The notes under the pieces: model-generated
Told to the model about the DNA's origin: nothing
What the model saw: only the letters and a program-made list of their open reading frames with translations
Database searches by the model: none
Source: Cytidiella melzeri
Lineage: Eukaryota > Basidiomycota > Agaricomycetes > Polyporales > Irpicaceae
Length of the DNA: 64,000 bases
Direction of reading: 5' to 3'
Assembly (NCBI GenBank): GCA_022592445.1
Contig: JABYQR010000134.1
Location: forward strand, 1 to 64,000
Program-made: the position numbers and the translations under genes
In this document: in pieces, positions 61,867 to 64,000 of the stretch
How positions within the stretch are numbered: the first letter of the stretch is position 1
Layout of the letters: the number at the start of each line of letters is the position of its first letter

Positions 61867-62631
61867 TTCTTAGTGCCGAAAGAATCCCACTCCCGTTTCA
61901 CCGCTCGTCCAGATCCTTTGCACAAGGATCTGAATCAAGCACGTCGAGAAGTCCAGATCCATCGCGCCTTACCTCAGGCGGTGTTTGATCAACTCGACGC
62001 AGAGCACGCACGTGGCCAGAGTCACAAATACACGGAGAAGGAACTCAAGGCTGTTGCCTCCTACGTCGGTCGTTGTAAACCCAAGGGTTCTGCCCTCACA
62101 CACAGATTTCCCACAGCAGAGGAGTTTGAAAAACTCCGCGCCGAGTCCAAAGAGTTTGCCGCCCGCACCGCACGCGAACGAGCACAGGCTCTAGCAGATC
62201 TTCCTAAGAAACCCTCATTAGCAGAACGCTTCACAGCCCGGCCTACTACCAATCCTAGCGCGGCCCTCATAGCAGCAAAGCCGACTCTCATCGACTTCCG
62301 TAAGCACACTCCAGAAGACCTTCGAGGCATCTTCACCCCAAAGCTCACCGCCACACTCCAACGCTTGTCGATTCTCCCCACCATCGACAAATACCACCAG
62401 CTTCACAAAGACACGAAGCTTCATTTCGAGCAGGTGAAACAGAAGTTAGAAAAGCTTTTGGAAGAGCTACCAACCCGAGCCTTTGTCATCACTCATCGTG
62501 AGTGGCAGCTGCTGGATTGGGGATTAAAGGCAATTGGGAGAATTAGTTTTACGGGTCTAAGAAGAAATTACGAACAGGTGTTCAAAGCTTTAGACAACGT
62601 TTGGGCAGACGAGTACTTCATCTCGTTCTAG
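61867..62631 (+). CDS. Methionine-free leader ORF upstream of gag (no ATG)
   Basis: Open frame of about 254 codons from after TGA (61864-61866) to TAG (62629-62631), with not one Met codon. The product looks like a real soluble helical protein: HKDLNQARREVQIHRALPQA, FDQLDAEHARGQSHKYTEKE, LKAVASYVGRCKPKG, TAEEFEKLRAESKEFAARTA, TLIDFRKHTPEDLRGIFTPK and ITHREWQLLDWGLKAIGRIS. It matches no family I know. Its start is unclear: GTG at 61873, CTG at 61930 (purine at -3) or a spliced upstream start are options, as 61871-61873 is also a good 3' splice site with a CTAAC upstream. The frame is the same as gag. Confidence 0.55.
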   Translation, partial: FLVPKESHSRFTARPDPLHKDLNQARREVQIHRALPQAVFDQLDAEHARGQSHKYTEKELKAVASYVGRCKPKGSALTHRFPTAEEFEKLRAESKEFAARTARERAQALADLPKKPSLAERFTARPTTNPSAALIAAKPTLIDFRKHTPEDLRGIFTPKLTATLQRLSILPTIDKYHQLHKDTKLHFEQVKQKLEKLLEELPTRAFVITHREWQLLDWGLKAIGRISFTGLRRNYEQVFKALDNVWADEYFISF

Positions 62632-62946
62632 GTAGAATACAGGGTGGCTTCCCAAAGTCCTGAGAGTAGCATTTGGTCTAGAGATCATCTTCCCTGCGAA
62701 AATTATCCACACGCCTTCAACCAACAAACCCTCAGAGACGAGTGTTACGACTCAGACGAAGGACATCAAGTTTGTGAAGTACAACTGTGTCCCAATCGCT
62801 ACAACAGAATAGAATATCCTGGTCGTTACGCAAACCAGTATCGACCCATCCATCACTGGCAAGAAAGTCGCATTCTTGAATCTCTCCCACCTCTGCCCGA
62901 ACCTGAAGAAGACTTTGATCGAACCTTCACGCAGGAACAGTATCAG

Positions 62947-64000
62947 ATGGACTCCACCAACGTTTCCCAGCATGCATCCAGCGTGCCCACCCCAGCCCCT
63001 GTACAAGAGCCATCGTCTCCTCCTTCTGCAGAACAATTGCTGCAAGCCCTGCTCCTTGGTCAGCAACAGCTGACACAAGCCATCACAGCGCTGATTCAGA
63101 ATCAGCAACCGGTCAACAACCGATCAAGGGAAAGGGTTGTGGAAAAACCTGCCAGTTTCAAAGGCAATGCTAGCAGCGATGCACGCCGCTTCTTAGCAGC
63201 CTTTTCCATGTACGCACAATTCAACGAGAAGCTGTCTCCGTACAATGCCCAAGGTGGTCAGACCCGGTTGGACCACCTCTGGATCTCATCAGCCCTGTCA
63301 TTCATGACAGAAGATGCAGCAGTTTGGGCTACGCCCCACATGGACCTGATTGCTAGTCATCAGGCAGCCTTCAACGGTGACTGGGACGACTTTAGAACTG
63401 CGTTTAAAGCACGATTTGAGCCGGTCGATGAAATGGTAGACGCTAAAGCCAAGCTCAGGGAGCTATGGCAAGGCAAGAAAACGGTTCCGGAGTACACGGC
63501 TCGATTCAGGGAGATTATGGATAGGACTGGCTACTCGACACAAGACCTTCGTGATCGGTACTACGAACACCTGAGTACTACCATCAAGGATGAACTGGTT
63601 CACACCGCAAGGCCACACGTCACTCTCGTAGATCTGATCAATGTTGCTACCGACATTGACAATCGTCTTCGTGTTCGAGCTCAAGAGAAAGCTCGTGAAC
63701 AAGGTCGAACGGTCCCCAATCTGTTCAAAACCACACCGGTCTCCACCTCGTCCCCAGCTCCCTTTGTCCAAGCACCTTGTGACTCCAATGCCATGGAAAT
63801 CGATGCTACCAAAGTAGGACCCAACGGAAAAACACGCGCCGACTTCATGAAGGCCATGAACGGCAGATGTTACGGATGCGGATCAAAGGATCACCAAAAG
63901 AAGGATGGAAAACACGATTGTGAACTGTGCGGACATTGTGGTGGCAACCATCAGACGCAAGTTTGCCAAAGCTGGTTCCTTGGATACCCACCCAGGCAAC
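62947..64000 (+). CDS. Retrotransposon Gag, 3' end outside window
   Basis: First ATG after the ATG-free leader. The frame is also open upstream, from 62632 to 62946 (105 codons, no Met). The N-terminus is Pro/Gln-rich (EQLLQALLLGQQQLTQAITA). A retrotransposon gag domain follows: KPASFKGNASSDARRFLAAF, DDFRTAFKARFEPVDEMVDA, KAKLRELWQGKKTVPEYTAR and FREIMDRTGYSTQDLRDRYY. Near the window end are Cys/His knuckles, CYGCGSKDH and CGHCGGNHQTQVC (C-x2-C-x3-H-x4-C). No stop up to 64000. The gag start context has C at -3 and G at +4, only moderate. Confidence 0.85.
   Translation, partial: MDSTNVSQHASSVPTPAPVQEPSSPPSAEQLLQALLLGQQQLTQAITALIQNQQPVNNRSRERVVEKPASFKGNASSDARRFLAAFSMYAQFNEKLSPYNAQGGQTRLDHLWISSALSFMTEDAAVWATPHMDLIASHQAAFNGDWDDFRTAFKARFEPVDEMVDAKAKLRELWQGKKTVPEYTARFREIMDRTGYSTQDLRDRYYEHLSTTIKDELVHTARPHVTLVDLINVATDIDNRLRVRAQEKAREQGRTVPNLFKTTPVSTSSPAPFVQAPCDSNAMEIDATKVGPNGKTRADFMKAMNGRCYGCGSKDHQKKDGKHDCELCGHCGGNHQTQVCQSWFLGYPPRQ

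Larger units (their letters stand above)
61016..64000 (+). mobile_element. 5' part of an LTR retrotransposon (gypsy-type gag), incomplete in window
   Basis: A gag with a zinc knuckle runs off the window end. Upstream lie a TATATATA box at 61440, repeat-rich U3-like sequence and a possible LTR start TGTTACCGG at 61016. The second LTR is outside the window, so LTR ends cannot be fixed; no convincing tRNA primer-binding site was found. Gypsy is preferred over copia because of the gag style, without pol to prove it. Confidence 0.7.

Overview
The window looks like chromosomal DNA from a basidiomycete fungus of the Agaricomycetes type. Genes are dense on both strands and are broken by many 45-70 nt introns with GT-AG borders and CTRAY-type branch sites. 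The protein set is fungal: a PDR-type drug pump, chitin synthase, Kre9/Knh1-like wall protein, Atp23, Dop1, Ssp120 and Ski2. Most reading-frame breaks in the core genes are introns; I checked the key motifs across several of them.

Layout, core part (1-58155): NTE1 phospholipase (-), ATP23 protease (+), a GPI-type secreted protein (+), an orphan multi-pass membrane protein (-), a 1,195-residue conserved-type unknown (+), mitochondrial 2-methylisocitrate lyase (-), SKI2 RNA helicase (+), a broken pogo-like transposase tail (+), calnexin (-), SNU114 spliceosomal GTPase (-), prefoldin subunit 1 (+), a full-size PDR ABC transporter (-), an EF-hand Ssp120-like protein (+), DOP1 (-), an acidic nuclear-type protein with Ies4-like features (-), ATP synthase subunit e (+), an RbAp48/Msi1-type WD40 protein (+), RAMP4/Ysy6 (-), BMT5-type rRNA methyltransferase (+), a peroxisomal enoyl-CoA hydratase/isomerase (+) and a chitin synthase (-). 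Most are housekeeping genes. Several serve the endoplasmic reticulum and secretory route (NTE1, calnexin, RAMP4, SSP120, DOP1), and two relate to acyl-CoA and propionyl-CoA metabolism (methylisocitrate lyase, enoyl-CoA hydratase).

Layout, mobile part (58353-64000): an apparently intact Tc1 element with TA target duplication sits 198 bp upstream of the chitin synthase start codon. It is followed by a short unannotated stretch, a small spliced gene candidate, and the 5' end of an LTR retrotransposon whose gag runs off the window.

The most unusual signal is in this retrotransposon. From 61520 to 62946 the plus strand contains no ATG in any frame, although the reverse-complement triplet CAT occurs 22 times in the same stretch by my count. 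Inside this desert lies a 250-codon open frame with no methionine. It ends in one TAG, continues open for 105 more codons in the same frame, and runs directly into gag. This suggests strong selection against AUG in a long translated or scanned leader, with possible non-AUG initiation and stop-codon readthrough.
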